A DNA stretch of 64,000 nt from Bacillota bacterium (GCA_021841025.1 JAKBWA010000062.1:1-64000), one strand, 5' to 3'; shown: positions 17,535-28,359, counted from the first letter of the stretch. The notes: generated from the sequence alone by a model not told the origin. Numbers and translations: made by a program.

Positions 17535-18950
17535 ATGGCACAGAACTGGAATGATCGGGTTCCCGAGACACTCCAACGGTTATGGTCATCGCTTTTTGAT
17601 TCACACAGGCCAGTGTATTTGGTGGGGGGAGCAGTCCGAGACTTGCTGCGGGGAAACACCCCTCATGATTATGACCTGGCTTCAGCGAGAACTCCCGATG
17701 AGATTATCGTTTGGGCGGCAGATCATGGATGGCGAACTGTGCCGTCCGGAATTCGCTTTGGCACTGTAACACTCTATGAACCGTCTAATCCGGGTTTTTT
17801 GATTGAGCATACGACCTTACGCCAAGAAGGCCGATATCCGGATGGCCGCCACCCTGATCACGTGGTATGGACCACAAGTATTGAAGAGGACTTGAGCCGC
17901 CGTGATTTTACCTTTAATGCCATGGCCATTTCCTGGAATGGCCGGATCGTGGATCCCTTTCATGGCCAGCATGCCCTGAAACAGGGAATTGTGGCGGCAG
18001 TTGGTGACCCGCTTAAACGGTTTGCCGAAGATCCCTTGCGGATGTGGCGAGCGGCACGCTTTGCCGGCATGGATTTGAGCGGGCATGCATTTCGGCTCGA
18101 TCCTACGGTTGAACAGGCCATGCTGTTGTTGTGGCCCGATTTAAGGCAGGTCAGCCCCGAGCGTCAACGTGATGAGTTTTGGCGTCTCTTGCAGCAGCCC
18201 CACTTTTTTGAGGCATTGCAAATCGCCGATGCAACGGGACTGTTTCTCTCGCTTTGGCCAGAATGGCGCATGACTCAGGGATTTAATCAAAGAACACTCT
18301 ATCATCGGTATCTTCTCAACGAGCACTTATTGCGCACGGCAGCTCAGGGGCCCACACCCGAATTGAGGTTGGCCGGATTGATGCATGATATTGGCAAACC
18401 TTGGTGTTATACGTTGGATTCCAATGGCCAGGGACACTTCTATGGTCATGACACCATGGGAGCCTGGCAGGTCGAACGCATGCTGAAGCGCATGCATTTT
18501 AGTCAGCGAACTGTTGTAAGGGTGAGAGATCTGGTGGCGCATCACATGTATCCATGGGACCATGTTGGTGCCAAAACCCTGCGTCGCATAAACCGGGAAT
18601 GGGGGGAAGAACACGTTAGAGAATTATGGACATTGCGTAAAATGGATGTCTTGGGAACAGGACTTCACGGGACTTGGGAAAAAGAATCAGATATTAGGCA
18701 AAGATGGTCTGACGCCGTGGGGCCCGAGCCGTCAAAGTCCCGTCGTCTTACGGTGAGTGGCCATGATCTCATGGAGTGGTTTCATTGGTCCCCCGGACCT
18801 AAAATCGGTTGGTGGCTTCATAAGATGGAGGAGTGGATAGACCAAGATCCCTCGCTTAATCATCCAACGACCTTACGCGAACGAATACGCAGGGAAATAG
18901 GCCGTGGCATGGATGCTCCCATAGAAGATACTTCGGGAAACTGCTATTAA
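17535..18950 (+). CDS. CCA-adding tRNA nucleotidyltransferase
   Basis: Class II nucleotidyltransferase that builds or repairs the 3'-CCA end of tRNAs. Seen: the catalytic loop G-G-A-V-R-D-L-L-R-G with the D-Y-D metal residues (about residues 30-48), the R-R-D-F-T-F-N-A-M-A motif, the R-x-x-R-A-x-R-F-A block, and an HD-type domain (M-H-D-I-G-K-P) near 310. ATG 17535 with AAAGAGGTG just upstream is preferred over the longer open frame from 17442, which would overlap the GH78 stop. The 471-residue length is usual for HD-containing members. Confidence 0.92.
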   Translation: MAQNWNDRVPETLQRLWSSLFDSHRPVYLVGGAVRDLLRGNTPHDYDLASARTPDEIIVWAADHGWRTVPSGIRFGTVTLYEPSNPGFLIEHTTLRQEGRYPDGRHPDHVVWTTSIEEDLSRRDFTFNAMAISWNGRIVDPFHGQHALKQGIVAAVGDPLKRFAEDPLRMWRAARFAGMDLSGHAFRLDPTVEQAMLLLWPDLRQVSPERQRDEFWRLLQQPHFFEALQIADATGLFLSLWPEWRMTQGFNQRTLYHRYLLNEHLLRTAAQGPTPELRLAGLMHDIGKPWCYTLDSNGQGHFYGHDTMGAWQVERMLKRMHFSQRTVVRVRDLVAHHMYPWDHVGAKTLRRINREWGEEHVRELWTLRKMDVLGTGLHGTWEKESDIRQRWSDAVGPEPSKSRRLTVSGHDLMEWFHWSPGPKIGWWLHKMEEWIDQDPSLNHPTTLRERIRREIGRGMDAPIEDTSGNCY

Positions 18951-19222
18951 GCCAATCTGGGTCAATCGTTTCCTCGCAATCCTTGTCTTTTGTCAGTGGG
19001 GAGGATCTTAGAGACATACAGACAAGCCTAGCCCATAGGTTTGCAGCCCAATCCCCTGACCATTTTGCCCTAGCTAACTCCCGGGGCCAAGGACATCCTG
19101 GACCGGATAGCCAAGGCCAATTGCACAGGGGCCAGGCAAGAAGGGGAGATGTGTGCGCGTATGATTGTCTAGGTCTAGTCCTTCAGATGGCTGTGGGTGC
19201 GGCGGATGCTGCTCGCAACACC

Positions 19223-20813
19223 CTAGTAATAAAAGGCTAAGGAGCCGACAGCTACAATGAGAGTATCCCAGGGTGCCCCAATCCATTTGTGTCCGCCAAA
19301 TGAGCCCGCAAAAGACATCCCCCCGATGAACACTAAGAAGAGAATCAACCAGTAGGCGGAACGAAGATCCTCCCATTTTCCTACCGAGAAGTCTTGGAAA
19401 AAATACACAGCATAGAGAGCACCACCCAGAGCACTTAACGCCAACAGCCATCCTGTTACAGGCCATCCGCCCCAATAAAAGATCAGGCTGCCAATGACAA
19501 AGGCTAAGGGCGCTAATTGAGGGGGCGTAGTTCATTCGGTAAGGACGGGGACGGTCAGTATCTCTCTGGCGCAGGGTCATAAAGCGACCGGACCGATCAT
19601 GTAGGTCATGATAGTGGCTCCGGAGACGATACCAACCATTTTTTGCCATCTGGGAAACGGCAAGAGAAAGGCCATAGCAATAAGAAAACTGACGAGAGTG
19701 CTTATTTGCGGCACTCCTTGTTTATTCAGACGCAAGAACGTGCGGGGAAAGTAGCCATTGCGAGCAAAAGCATAGAGAGCGCGTGGTATCGCGGCCGCAT
19801 AGACTAAGGTACTGCCCGCCGGGGAGATGATGGCGTCAGTATAAAGGATGACGGCTAACCAGCCCATATTCAGCGCAATGGCCAAATTGGCAAAGGGCGA
19901 AGTGAAGACTACGTGGGCCCATCCATTGGTCAAATCTCTCATGGGTACAGCCCCAATGAAGACGACTTGCAGCAAAATGTAAAGCATGCCAGCCAGTGTG
20001 ATTGAGGCAATAAATGCCCAAGGGATATCGCGTTGAGGATTTTTGGCTTCGCCAGCAAGATCAAACAATGGACGAAATCCGGTAAAACTAAAGATAATGC
20101 CTTGCGGTGAGAACGCTGGATACGCCATATGGGGCAAATCCGCCCTTTAAGTAAAAATTGCTGGGATGAAACGAGGCCATGATCAGAGCAATGATGGTCA
20201 TCGTGGGAGCCGCCAGCTTGATAAATGTCAAAGGAGTGTTCACTCGGGCGTATAACTTAACCCCTAAGTAGTTGAGCCCAAAGAATCCCATCAACAACAA
20301 TGCCGCAATCACAAACCCTAGCGCCGTTAATGAGGCAGTGTGTGCGTTGTAGACGTGGGGAATATATCCAGCTGCGTATTCTAAGACGGCTTCAGCTTTC
20401 ATAGCCGGTGCGGCAGCCCAGGAAATTATTGCCGCCCAACCCATCAAAAAGCTCACGAGAGTACCGTGGGAATAGTGCGGAAATCGGATAACACCGCCTG
20501 CCTCAGGATAGGCAGCCGACAATTCCGCAAATGTCAATCCCAAAATCACGACGGCAATTCCGCCTATGACCCATGAAATGAGTGACGCCGGACCCGCTAT
20601 GGTTGCGGTTGCCAGAGCACTAAATAACCAGCCTGATCCAACCAAGCCTCCGGCAGCTGTCATTAGCAGATCAATGCGGGTAAGCCGTCGGTGAAAGTGT
20701 GGTTGAGAGGTGGTTGAAGGGTTTCTAAGGGTAGAGATCTGATTCATCCACATAAGCTCCTTTAAACTCTGGTGAAATTTATTGAAATGAGTGCTGTGCT
20801 GCTGGGTATTCAC
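19223..20813 (-). pseudogene. APC-superfamily amino acid permease with several frameshifts
   Basis: Read right to left this is one 12-segment APC permease of about 530 codons, but it runs through four reading-frame segments. Segment 1 (20813 to about 20100) holds the N-terminal G-x-V-G-S-G-W-L-F motif. A shift near 20095-20115 leads to segment 2, with F-S-F-T-G-F-R-P and A-G-E-A-K-N-P. That segment stops at 19577, and the protein continues (M-T-L-R-Q-R-D-T-D) one frame over. A further shift near 19510-19530 leads to the final segment, ending at 19223. Three independent shifts rule out a functional product. It may have been an amino acid/polyamine importer. Confidence 0.85.
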
Positions 20814-21484
20814 TCAGGAATCTTTCATGCTTTACCGCGGCAAAGTAGAAAATTCATACTGCATAAATATACCCATTGCAATTTATTTTGCAAGGCTTAC
20901 GGCCAGAAACCAATGAAATTCGTACTGATTGTAATTGTCAAAAAATGATGACGATTTCTGGGTGGGCAATTCGAAGGCAAATGACACGGCGGAGCCAAAT
21001 ATCTTTACAGGAAAACGCCAGGTTTCCTGGTAGAGACCGAGGTCCACATACAGGGCTGAATTTCTGGATTGATCTTTAGTGACCAAGCTTATTGAAGCAG
21101 TGGTATTTTGTTGTCCTGTCGGAGGAAGGAAACATTAAAAACTGGATCGCGAGGAGATTTTTAAAGAAATTGTGAGTAATGTCTTCATGCTATAACATGA
21201 AATGTGCTATAGCAAACGGAGCATGCCGTACAATAAAGCCCTGACAGAGCAGCCCGTGGGCAAAGACGCGGCGTATATTATATGTTAGTTCAATTCATAT
21301 TTGTTTGGGCTTCTTCTGTTTGCCCTCTGTGCTTGGGTTTATTCACCGGAGCGAGTTGCCTCACAAGCAAAAAATCCCTTAGTCCACTACGATTGTCTAT
21401 TAGGCACGTGTATCATTAAGGATAACAAATACAAAAAATTCAAGAACTTGAAGAATTAGTGAAATAAATAGGAGGGCATTTGTG
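20814..21484. other. 670-base intergenic region
   Basis: No gene can be supported here. It contains a 7-bp inverted repeat (TGCTATA 21188-21194 with TATAGCA 21208-21214) and AT-rich DNA near 21280-21300 and 21420-21470, which may hold the promoter of the acetyltransferase gene. No riboswitch is recognised. Confidence 0.5.
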
Positions 21485-22378
21485 ATGATGGCTTTTCACG
21501 TGTATGCCTGTGGCCCTTTAGACGATTTTATTCAGCACTTTGCTTCGTTTGCTGCTCATCAAGAAGCCAGGTATAACCTCATGTGGGGGTTAATGCTGCG
21601 GATGCGCCGCTTTCGCCCGCGGCAACCGGATAGCTATTGGGCGTGGGTTGAAAATGGCGAAGGCAAGGTGGAGGGTGTTGCTCTAAGAACTCCCGGCAAT
21701 CAACTGGTGATATCGGATTTTTCAGACGTTTCAGCGTTGGGCCCTCTGATTGACGATCTGGTGCGAAGGAATCAGGGATTGCCAGGGGTCTTGGGACCTA
21801 CGCCCATTGCCGAGATTTTTGCCAGTGCATGGAGTTCTGGGGCTGGATGCCAGTTTAGCTTGACGATGAGGGAAACCATTTATGAGTTAACAGCCGAGAA
21901 GCTTGTTTCGCGGGATTTGAAAGAAAATGAACGAGTGATCGAGGCGCGCTCAGAAAGCACCAGGGATTGGCTTGCAGGATGGATTTATGAATTCGAAAGA
22001 GAAGCGATGCCTGAGGTGGGGGCGACAATGGAACACGCCATGCAACTTGTCAATGGACGACTTAATACACCAGACGGATGCGCAGGATTTTATGTGTTAG
22101 AGGTGGAGGATCAGCCGCGTTCAGTAGTGGGCTATGCGAACCCTACCCTGACGGGAATTCGCATAGCTCCAGTCTACACGCCTTCTAAATGGCGTAATCA
22201 AGGCTATGCCGGCCGACTCGTAGCGGAAAGTTGCCGTCGGTTGTTTGGGCAGGGTTATCACCGCATTTTTCTTTTTGCCGACAAGAAGAATCCGGAAGCT
22301 AATGCTATTTATCAGAAAACAGGTTTTGCGTCCGTAGAAGAGGTCGATCACTATCAGTTTGTCGCATCTCCTGCTTAG
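21485..22378 (+). CDS. GNAT-family N-acetyltransferase
   Basis: A 297-residue protein with a divergent N-terminal half (about 1-150) and a GCN5-type acetyltransferase domain in the C-terminal half. The acetyl-CoA loop region reads R-N-Q-G-Y-A-G-R-L-V near 240, followed by the typical I-F-L-F-A-D ... N-P-E-A-N-A-I-Y-Q-K-T-G-F. ATG 21485 is eight bases after GGAGGG; GTG 21482 is an alternative. The substrate is unknown. The IS200/IS605-type element begins immediately after its stop codon. Confidence 0.87.
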   Translation: MMAFHVYACGPLDDFIQHFASFAAHQEARYNLMWGLMLRMRRFRPRQPDSYWAWVENGEGKVEGVALRTPGNQLVISDFSDVSALGPLIDDLVRRNQGLPGVLGPTPIAEIFASAWSSGAGCQFSLTMRETIYELTAEKLVSRDLKENERVIEARSESTRDWLAGWIYEFEREAMPEVGATMEHAMQLVNGRLNTPDGCAGFYVLEVEDQPRSVVGYANPTLTGIRIAPVYTPSKWRNQGYAGRLVAESCRRLFGQGYHRIFLFADKKNPEANAIYQKTGFASVEEVDHYQFVASPA

Positions 22379-22411
22379 CGGTTTAGATTCACGAACTCTC
22401 CCCCCGCCTGG

Positions 22412-23072
22412 CTACGCCGAGGCGGAGGGTTCCGGGATCGCTCCCAGAAGTTCCTGGTTCGCCGACCGCTGCGCTGGAGACATGGGGTCTCCGGCGTCTT
22501 GGGTGATCTCCCCAGGCGTGACTTCGGACCGTTCCGGCCCTAGCTTCCGAAAAATTCGCGTGGTTTTGTGAGATTTCGTGAGCGGATCGCCGGACGGGAG
22601 CTTTGAGATCCCCCGCTTCGCGATCACCACGGCTGCATTGTGGTCCGCGTTATCGATGTGTCCGCAGCGGTGACAGACACACACAGCCTGTGAAGGCCGA
22701 TTGTCCGGGGAAGGGAATGGGTTTGGTAAGCCACACCGCTTGCCTTCCAGTTTTCTTCTTGAACTTGGGACGCCCTCCGAGCTTCTGGAAGAAGCGGCTG
22801 TAGGATTGTCGGAATTTGACCGCACCGTTGCGCAAGATCTGCGCGGACACCTGTTGGAGAACAGGCGGTTTGTCCGTAATGAACGGGCTGTACTGCTGAT
22901 CAAGGGGAACCTCTATGCCCGCGGTGCCGACTATGCGTTGCGCAAATCGGCGAAAATAGCGATCTTCTTGGAGCTTGACGTTATAGATCAGTCGTGGGCA
23001 TCCGATCCACGGGAGCAAGATCTGTTCCTGCTCCGGGTTAGGGTACAGACGAAACGGGTAACCGTTCAGCAT
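22412..23072 (-). pseudogene. tnpB: TnpB (IS605 OrfB) with internal deletion
   Basis: The N-terminal part (F-R-L-Y-P-N-P-E-Q-E through G-G-R-P-K-F-K-K-K, about 115 residues) lies in one frame. The C-terminal zinc-ribbon part (D-N-R-P-S-Q-A-V followed by C-H-R-C-G-H and D-N-A-D-H-N-A-A) lies in another. They are joined near 22700-22730. The middle of the protein, including two of the three RuvC acidic residues and the first CxxC, is missing. No RNA-guided nuclease activity is possible. Confidence 0.85.
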
Positions 23073-23089
23073 GCACTCACCCTCTGGCG

Positions 23090-23500
23090 TTGGTTCGTAT
23101 TGCCCTTATATCCTTAGGTGACTATGAAGAGCACGCGGTATACTCTCTTCGGTTACCTATTGTCTTTGTGACCAAATACCGGCGGACGACCTTGACGCCA
23201 GAATTGTTAGACGCCTTGCGGGAGACGTTCGCGGAGATTCTGACCGACTGGCGTTGTACCCTGATCGAATTCGGCGGGGACGCCGATCATGTCCATCTTC
23301 TGGGGGGCATCCATCCAGCACTCCATATCTCCACGTTGATCAATAATCTCAAGTCGGCCAGTTCTCGACGCATGCGCAACCGGTTTGCTCCCCCTCTCGC
23401 GAAATTTTACGGGAAACCGTACTGTTGGCACCGCGCGTATTATGTCGGGAGTGTGGGCCATGCCTCTTTGGCAACGGTAAAACGCTATGTGGAGGCTTAA
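23090..23500 (+). CDS. tnpA: IS200-type TnpA, HUH transposase
   Basis: A 136-residue Y1-type single-strand transposase. The metal-binding HUH motif is D-H-V-H-L-L near residues 63-68. The catalytic tyrosine helix (T-V-K-R-Y-V-E) is at the extreme C-terminus. The N-terminus H-A-V-Y-S-L-R-L-P-I-V-F-V-T-K-Y-R-R is standard. The frame opens at TTG 23090; no ATG is available and no clear ribosome site is visible. The protein stops right after the Tyr helix, slightly short of typical members. It may be functional and could mobilise the element. Confidence 0.85.
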   Translation: MVRIALISLGDYEEHAVYSLRLPIVFVTKYRRTTLTPELLDALRETFAEILTDWRCTLIEFGGDADHVHLLGGIHPALHISTLINNLKSASSRRMRNRFAPPLAKFYGKPYCWHRAYYVGSVGHASLATVKRYVEA

Positions 23501-23576
23501 GGGACGAAAGAAAAACCCCGCAAGGCGGCCCCGCGGGCATTATGTTCAATGACTGTTAAATAATTGCCCGGCAATA

Positions 23577-23617
23577 CCCCAAAATTCCGGCGAGAGCTAA
23601 AACTTCTCTCGCCGGAA
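23577..23617 (-). terminator. Rho-independent terminator of the aconitase gene
   Basis: On the minus strand a 12-bp perfect stem (23606-23617 with 23585-23596, TTCCGGCGAGAG arms) with a nine-base loop is followed by TTTTGGGG. It starts four bases after the aconitase stop. Confidence 0.9.
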
Positions 23618-23621
23618 ACTG

Positions 23622-26324
23622 TTATTGCAAATGGTTGAAAACCGTTTGCAGTATGCCGTTATTGCGGAAATAATCACTTTCAGCCGCTGAATCCAATCGG
23701 CACACAACCGTATGCTCTGCCGTCGAATTATTTTGAGGGCACTCGACTTTGACAACGACCTGTGAGCCGGAAAGGATAGGGTTCGGCAATTCTATACTGA
23801 GAAATTCGTCTCCATGTAAATCCCAAGTCTCGCTGGATTCGCTTGAGAGAAACTGCAAGGGAAGAATGCCCATTCCCACCAGATTGCTTCGGTGAATCCG
23901 TTCATAGCTTTGGGCAATGACAGCAGCAACACCTAACAATTTTGGGCCTTTTGCAGCCCAGTCGCGTGAACTGCCAGTCCCGTACTCTTTGCCGGCTATG
24001 ACAATGAGAGGAATGCCTCGATCTTTGTAGTCCATGGCCGCATCAAAGATGGGCTTGATCTCACCGGAAGGATAGACCTTAGTGACGCCGCCCTCACTGC
24101 CGGGGACCATCAGGTTGTGAATACGGATATTGGCGAAAGTTCCCCGCATCATGACTTCATGATTTCCGCGGCGCGAACCATAGGAATTGAAATCGCGGGG
24201 AGACACGCCGTGGCCTTGTAGGTATTGTCCCGCGGGACTTTGGACAGGAATGCTTCCGGCAGGGGAGATATGATCCGTTGTTACTGAGTCACCAAAAATC
24301 GCCAGTATGCGGGCAGGGGTAATCTTCTCGCTATGCTTTTGCGGGGAATCAAAAAATGGCGGTTTGCGGATGTAGGTTGAGGCTTCATCCCAAGCGTAGG
24401 TGCTTCCTGTCAGTTCAGGTAATTGATTCCACAAAGGATTGGCTGAAAACACGGATTGATATTGCTGAAGGAACATCTGAGGCTTGAGTGCTGTCTCCAG
24501 GGTTTCCTGGATTTCGTGGTTGCTGGGCCAAATATCACGTAGATAAACTGGCTGTTCATCTTTGTCGTAACCGACAGGATCAGTTGACCAATTGATGCGC
24601 ATGGTGCCCGCTAAGGCATAGGCTACCACTAAGGGCGGAGATGCCAGATAGTTGGCTTTAACCAAAGGGTGTACCCGTCCCTCAAAATTTCGGTTTCCGC
24701 TTAAGACTGCCGCCACGGTGAGATCATGTTGCTGAATCGTCAGGGCGACGGGGTCAGGCAAAGGTCCGCTGTTGCCAATGCAGGTGGTGCAGCCGTATCC
24801 GACGACATCAAATCCCAATTGAGACAAATAAGGCAGTAATCCGGCATTGTCCAAATAGGCCGTGACGACCCGAGAACCGGGAGCCAGACTGGTTTTGACA
24901 TAAGGTTTCACCTCTAGGCCCTTTTCCACCGCCTTTTTCGCCAAAAGTCCGGCGCCAATCATCACGGAGGGATTGGAGGTATTCGTACAACTGGTTATGG
25001 CTGCAATCACCACTGAGCCTTGCTCTAAGATGTCCTCACGGCCATCGATCCCGCTAATTGCGGCGGTTTTATGAGCTTGTTCTTCATTGAGCCCAAATCC
25101 TCGTTGACTGATATCTTTCCGTAACGAATCTTCAAAGGCTTGCGGCATGGCGTCCAGTTCGATGCGGTCCTGAGGACGCTTGGGTCCGGCCAGGCTAGCC
25201 TTGATGTCCCTCAGATCGAGTTCAATCACTTCGGAGAAAACAGGATCTGGGATCGTGTCATTACGAAATAGCCCTTGTTTCTTAAGATACCATTCGATCA
25301 ACCGGATATTGGCCGGGTCTCTTCCGGTTTGCTGTAAGTAGCGAATGGTTTCTTTATCGACGGGGAAGAAGCCCATAGTCGCGCCATATTCAGGTGCCAT
25401 ATTAGCCACCGTGGCACGATCTGCGATGCTCATTTCAGCAACCCCAGGTCCAAAGAATTCCACGAATTTGCCTACGACTCCATGTTGGCGCAGAATCTGG
25501 GTGATATTCAAGGCTAGATCCGTAGCAGTGACTCCTTCGTTGAGTTCGCCTTGCAGTTTAAAGCCTACGACTTGGGGAGAAACAAAAGACAAGGGCTGCC
25601 CTAACATGTTGGCTTCGGCCTCGATCCCCCCTACGCCCCAGCCTAAAACGCCGAGACCGTTAATCATGGTGGTATGAGAGTCGGTTCCCACTACAGAATC
25701 AGGGAAGATAAGCGTTCCATCTTCTTCCTCTCGGGCAAAGACAACCGATGCCAGATATTCTAGGTTGACTTGATGCACAATGCCGGTATCGGGCGGTACT
25801 ACCCGGAAGTTGGAAAACGCTTGTTGTGCCCATTTGAGGAGGCGATATCGTTCGTTATTCCGTTCGAATTCACGGGCCATGTTGAATTCCATGGCCGAAG
25901 AATTGCCAAACATATCCACTTGTACAGAATGGTCGATGACTAAATCGACAGGAACCAAGGGATTAATATGGTTGGGATCTTTGTGGACGAGAGCCGCCTG
26001 ATCTCGCATTGTGGCCAAATCGACTACGGCAGGCACTCCAGTAAAATCCTGCAGCACAACCCGCGCCGGTTTAAAAGGAATATCCCCAGAGGGATTTTTT
26101 GGATCCCACTCACTGAGGCGCAGAACGTCTTCCTTAGTGATGTGATGACCATCCATTTGACGCAATACCGATTCCAGTAAAATCTTGATAGAAAATGGCA
26201 ATTTTTCGAGCGATAACTTCGGATTATGCGAGGCTAGGGCGTCGAGACGGTAGTAGATGACCCTCTGATTTTCAAATTCAGTCTGGACGCGAGCATTAAA
26301 CACATCATGCTGTTTGCCATTCAT
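23622..26324 (-). CDS. acnA: Aconitate hydratase A
   Basis: TCA-cycle enzyme converting citrate to isocitrate, with a 4Fe-4S cluster. The 900 residues match AcnA/IRP1-type length. Cluster cysteines are seen in [10 protein letters not shown] near 435 and [10 protein letters not shown] near 500. G-T-D-S-H-T-T-M and the C-terminal swivel-domain Y-G-S-R-R-G-N-H are present. ATG 26324 gives the expected N-terminus but has no ribosome site directly before it. An AAAGGAG about 30-35 bases upstream instead precedes a three-codon ATG-CCT-AAT-TAG frame. Confidence 0.96.
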   Translation of the reverse strand: MNGKQHDVFNARVQTEFENQRVIYYRLDALASHNPKLSLEKLPFSIKILLESVLRQMDGHHITKEDVLRLSEWDPKNPSGDIPFKPARVVLQDFTGVPAVVDLATMRDQAALVHKDPNHINPLVPVDLVIDHSVQVDMFGNSSAMEFNMAREFERNNERYRLLKWAQQAFSNFRVVPPDTGIVHQVNLEYLASVVFAREEEDGTLIFPDSVVGTDSHTTMINGLGVLGWGVGGIEAEANMLGQPLSFVSPQVVGFKLQGELNEGVTATDLALNITQILRQHGVVGKFVEFFGPGVAEMSIADRATVANMAPEYGATMGFFPVDKETIRYLQQTGRDPANIRLIEWYLKKQGLFRNDTIPDPVFSEVIELDLRDIKASLAGPKRPQDRIELDAMPQAFEDSLRKDISQRGFGLNEEQAHKTAAISGIDGREDILEQGSVVIAAITSCTNTSNPSVMIGAGLLAKKAVEKGLEVKPYVKTSLAPGSRVVTAYLDNAGLLPYLSQLGFDVVGYGCTTCIGNSGPLPDPVALTIQQHDLTVAAVLSGNRNFEGRVHPLVKANYLASPPLVVAYALAGTMRINWSTDPVGYDKDEQPVYLRDIWPSNHEIQETLETALKPQMFLQQYQSVFSANPLWNQLPELTGSTYAWDEASTYIRKPPFFDSPQKHSEKITPARILAIFGDSVTTDHISPAGSIPVQSPAGQYLQGHGVSPRDFNSYGSRRGNHEVMMRGTFANIRIHNLMVPGSEGGVTKVYPSGEIKPIFDAAMDYKDRGIPLIVIAGKEYGTGSSRDWAAKGPKLLGVAAVIAQSYERIHRSNLVGMGILPLQFLSSESSETWDLHGDEFLSIELPNPILSGSQVVVKVECPQNNSTAEHTVVCRLDSAAESDYFRNNGILQTVFNHLQ

Positions 26325-26741
26325 ATGGTGGCGCGGGACTAATTAGGCATTAAATATTCCCGCTACTCCTTTCTCCAATGTAAACTCTTGAGCTAACAAT
26401 CTCATTGCCAAGAAAAACATTTGCCCGTCAGGCCATAAAACCCAAGCACCTGGCATCGTGCTCTTCTTGTCCACGGGGAACATCTGGTGCGTCCCATGGG
26501 AGTATTAACCCCGTCAGCGCTTCCTTTGGTTCTAAGACCGGGCAAGGACCGTTCACGCCTAGAGTTTGTAGTCTGGCGAACCGAGTATTGCCAGGGTTAA
26601 TGGGACTGTCACCTCGATTTGACTCGTTCGATTTGTGAATCATGATTATTGTAAACACGCCGTTCCCCATTTGTCGACGTGTGAAATATCCGAAGCGATG
26701 ATATAATTTATGGGTAATCAGAGTCAGGAAGGGAGACCAGC
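26325..26741. other. Divergent intergenic region between acnA and prfC
   Basis: Holds the acnA leader on the left and the prfC promoter on the right. Open frames of 77-80 codons on both strands here look unlike any family I know, lack ribosome sites and overlap each other, so I do not call them. Confidence 0.5.
26699..26707 (+). promoter_or_regulatory. Extended -10 promoter of prfC
   Basis: TG-A-TATAAT (extended -10 type) at 26699-26707, 34 bases before the GTG start. The -35 position is weak (GTGTGA 26679-26684, 17-base spacing), as expected when the extended -10 compensates. Confidence 0.6.
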
Positions 26742-28310
26742 GTGAGTCAGTTGCCTAGTGAAATTGCTTCAGGACGGACATTTGCCATCATTTCACATCC
26801 CGATGCCGGGAAAACAACCCTTACGGAGAAATTATTGTTATTTGGGGGAGCAATCCGGGAAGCGGGAGCGGTCAAAGCCCGAAAGCAACAGACTCATGCC
26901 CGCTCTGACTGGATGGCCATTGAGAAGCAAAGGGGGATTTCTGTTACCTCGACGGTTCTGCAATTTCATTATGATGGTTACCGGGTGAATTTGCTGGATA
27001 CCCCAGGGCACCAGGATTTCAGTGAAGATACATACCGTACGCTATTGGCCGCAGATAGTGTGGTGATGGTCATTGATGCGGCCAAAGGTGTGGAAGCACA
27101 AACCATAAAGCTGTTTCAAGTTGCCGCGAAGCGCCGTATCCCTGTGTTTACCTTTGTGAACAAACTCGACCGGGAAGGGCGCGATCCCTGGGAACTGCTA
27201 CAGGAAATCGAGCAGGTCCTGGGTATTCAGAGCTGTCCGATGAACTGGCCGGTGGGGATGGGCCTGGACTTTCGCGGTATCTATGACATATATCGTCGCC
27301 GCTTTGAGCATTTTGACCGCGGGAACCAAAAATATCATATTGTGGATTACGAGACTCTGAAGGATGAACTTCCCTCTGATCAACGCCAGGGATTAGAGGA
27401 GGCCTTGGAGCTGATTTTGGAGGCGGGAGAGCCTTTTTCCGAGCAGAAAGTGTCCCAGGGATTGCTGAGTCCTGTGTTTTTTGGCAGTGCAATTGCCAAT
27501 TTTGGGGTGAAGTCCTTTTTGGACACCTTTTTGCAATTAGCGCCGGCTCCAACTCCCAGACCCAGCACGCATGGAGACATCGTTCCAGGTTATGACTCTT
27601 TTAGCGGATTTGTCTTTAAAATCCAGGCTAATATGAATCCGCAGCATCGCGATCGCGTGGCATTTATCCGGATTGTTTCCGGCCATTTTCGCCGGGGTTT
27701 GGGTGTCAATCATGTGAGAAGCGGCCGTGTTATCCGGTTGAACCAACCGCAACAGTTTTTGGCCCAGGACCGCTTTATCGTAGAAGATGCCTATGCGGGT
27801 GACGTGATCGGAGTCCATGATCCAGGACTTTTCAATATTGGAGACACGCTTACCCAACATGATTCCTTTGAATTTATTGGCTTTCCTCGGTTTAGTCCCG
27901 AGCACTTTGCGGAAATTGAGCTGAAATATGCGCTCAAGCATAAACAATATCAGCGTGGACTGGATGAACTCACCGAAGAGGGGTTAATCCAAGTGTTTCA
28001 TCCCACGGACATGGGCCCGCAGACTTTCCTAGGCGTTGTGGGACCCCTGCAATTTGATGTGCTAGAGTATCGGATGAAAACTGAATACGGCGTGGATATT
28101 TCCGTGCGGCCCTTAAATTATTCCCTGGCACGATGGATTGAGGGGCCGTGGCCAGAACTTGGCCGCTTCGACCGGGCCCGCGTGGTTCTAGACCAGGAAG
28201 GGCAGGCGGTATTATTGGTAGAAGACAAGTATACCCTTGAGCGGTTGCGGGATAAGTATCCCCGTACTCGCTTCCACGAGTCTTCAGTGGTTGTGTCGCC
28301 TTTGCCTTGA
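26742..28310 (+). CDS. prfC: Peptide chain release factor 3
   Basis: Translational GTPase that recycles RF1/RF2 after termination. G1 is S-H-P-D-A-G-K-T-T, G2 lies in R-G-I-S-V-T-S, G3 is D-T-P-G-H-Q-D-F, G4 is N-K-L-D. The length of 522 residues is exact for the family. S-H-P-D-A-G (rather than A-H-V-D-H-G of EF-G) identifies RF3. GTG 26742 follows GGAAGGGAG. Confidence 0.96.
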   Translation: MSQLPSEIASGRTFAIISHPDAGKTTLTEKLLLFGGAIREAGAVKARKQQTHARSDWMAIEKQRGISVTSTVLQFHYDGYRVNLLDTPGHQDFSEDTYRTLLAADSVVMVIDAAKGVEAQTIKLFQVAAKRRIPVFTFVNKLDREGRDPWELLQEIEQVLGIQSCPMNWPVGMGLDFRGIYDIYRRRFEHFDRGNQKYHIVDYETLKDELPSDQRQGLEEALELILEAGEPFSEQKVSQGLLSPVFFGSAIANFGVKSFLDTFLQLAPAPTPRPSTHGDIVPGYDSFSGFVFKIQANMNPQHRDRVAFIRIVSGHFRRGLGVNHVRSGRVIRLNQPQQFLAQDRFIVEDAYAGDVIGVHDPGLFNIGDTLTQHDSFEFIGFPRFSPEHFAEIELKYALKHKQYQRGLDELTEEGLIQVFHPTDMGPQTFLGVVGPLQFDVLEYRMKTEYGVDISVRPLNYSLARWIEGPWPELGRFDRARVVLDQEGQAVLLVEDKYTLERLRDKYPRTRFHESSVVVSPLP

Positions 28311-28359
28311 GTGAGAAGCATACAAGTTTAGTTTTGATCATAAGGGGGATCTGTCATCA

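Larger units (their letters stand above)
22385..23540. mobile_element. IS200/IS605-family element (damaged)
   Basis: A divergent tnpA (plus) and tnpB (minus) pair flanked by short hairpins, as in IS605-type elements. The left hairpin is CCGCCT 22404-22409 with AGGCGG 22420-22425; the right hairpin is CCCGC 23517-23521 with GCGGG 23533-23537. These subterminal hairpins replace the terminal inverted repeats of other IS families. Exact ends are estimates. tnpA looks intact but tnpB has a large internal deletion. Confidence 0.8.

Noticed and set aside
19577-20137. Programmed frameshifting to rescue the APC permease
   Set aside because: Three separate shifts are needed, with no slippery runs at the junctions, so decay or sequencing error is far more likely.
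26405-26670. 77- and 80-codon frames on opposite strands between acnA and prfC
   Set aside because: Mutually overlapping, no ribosome sites, no family resemblance, and located in a promoter-bearing divergent region.
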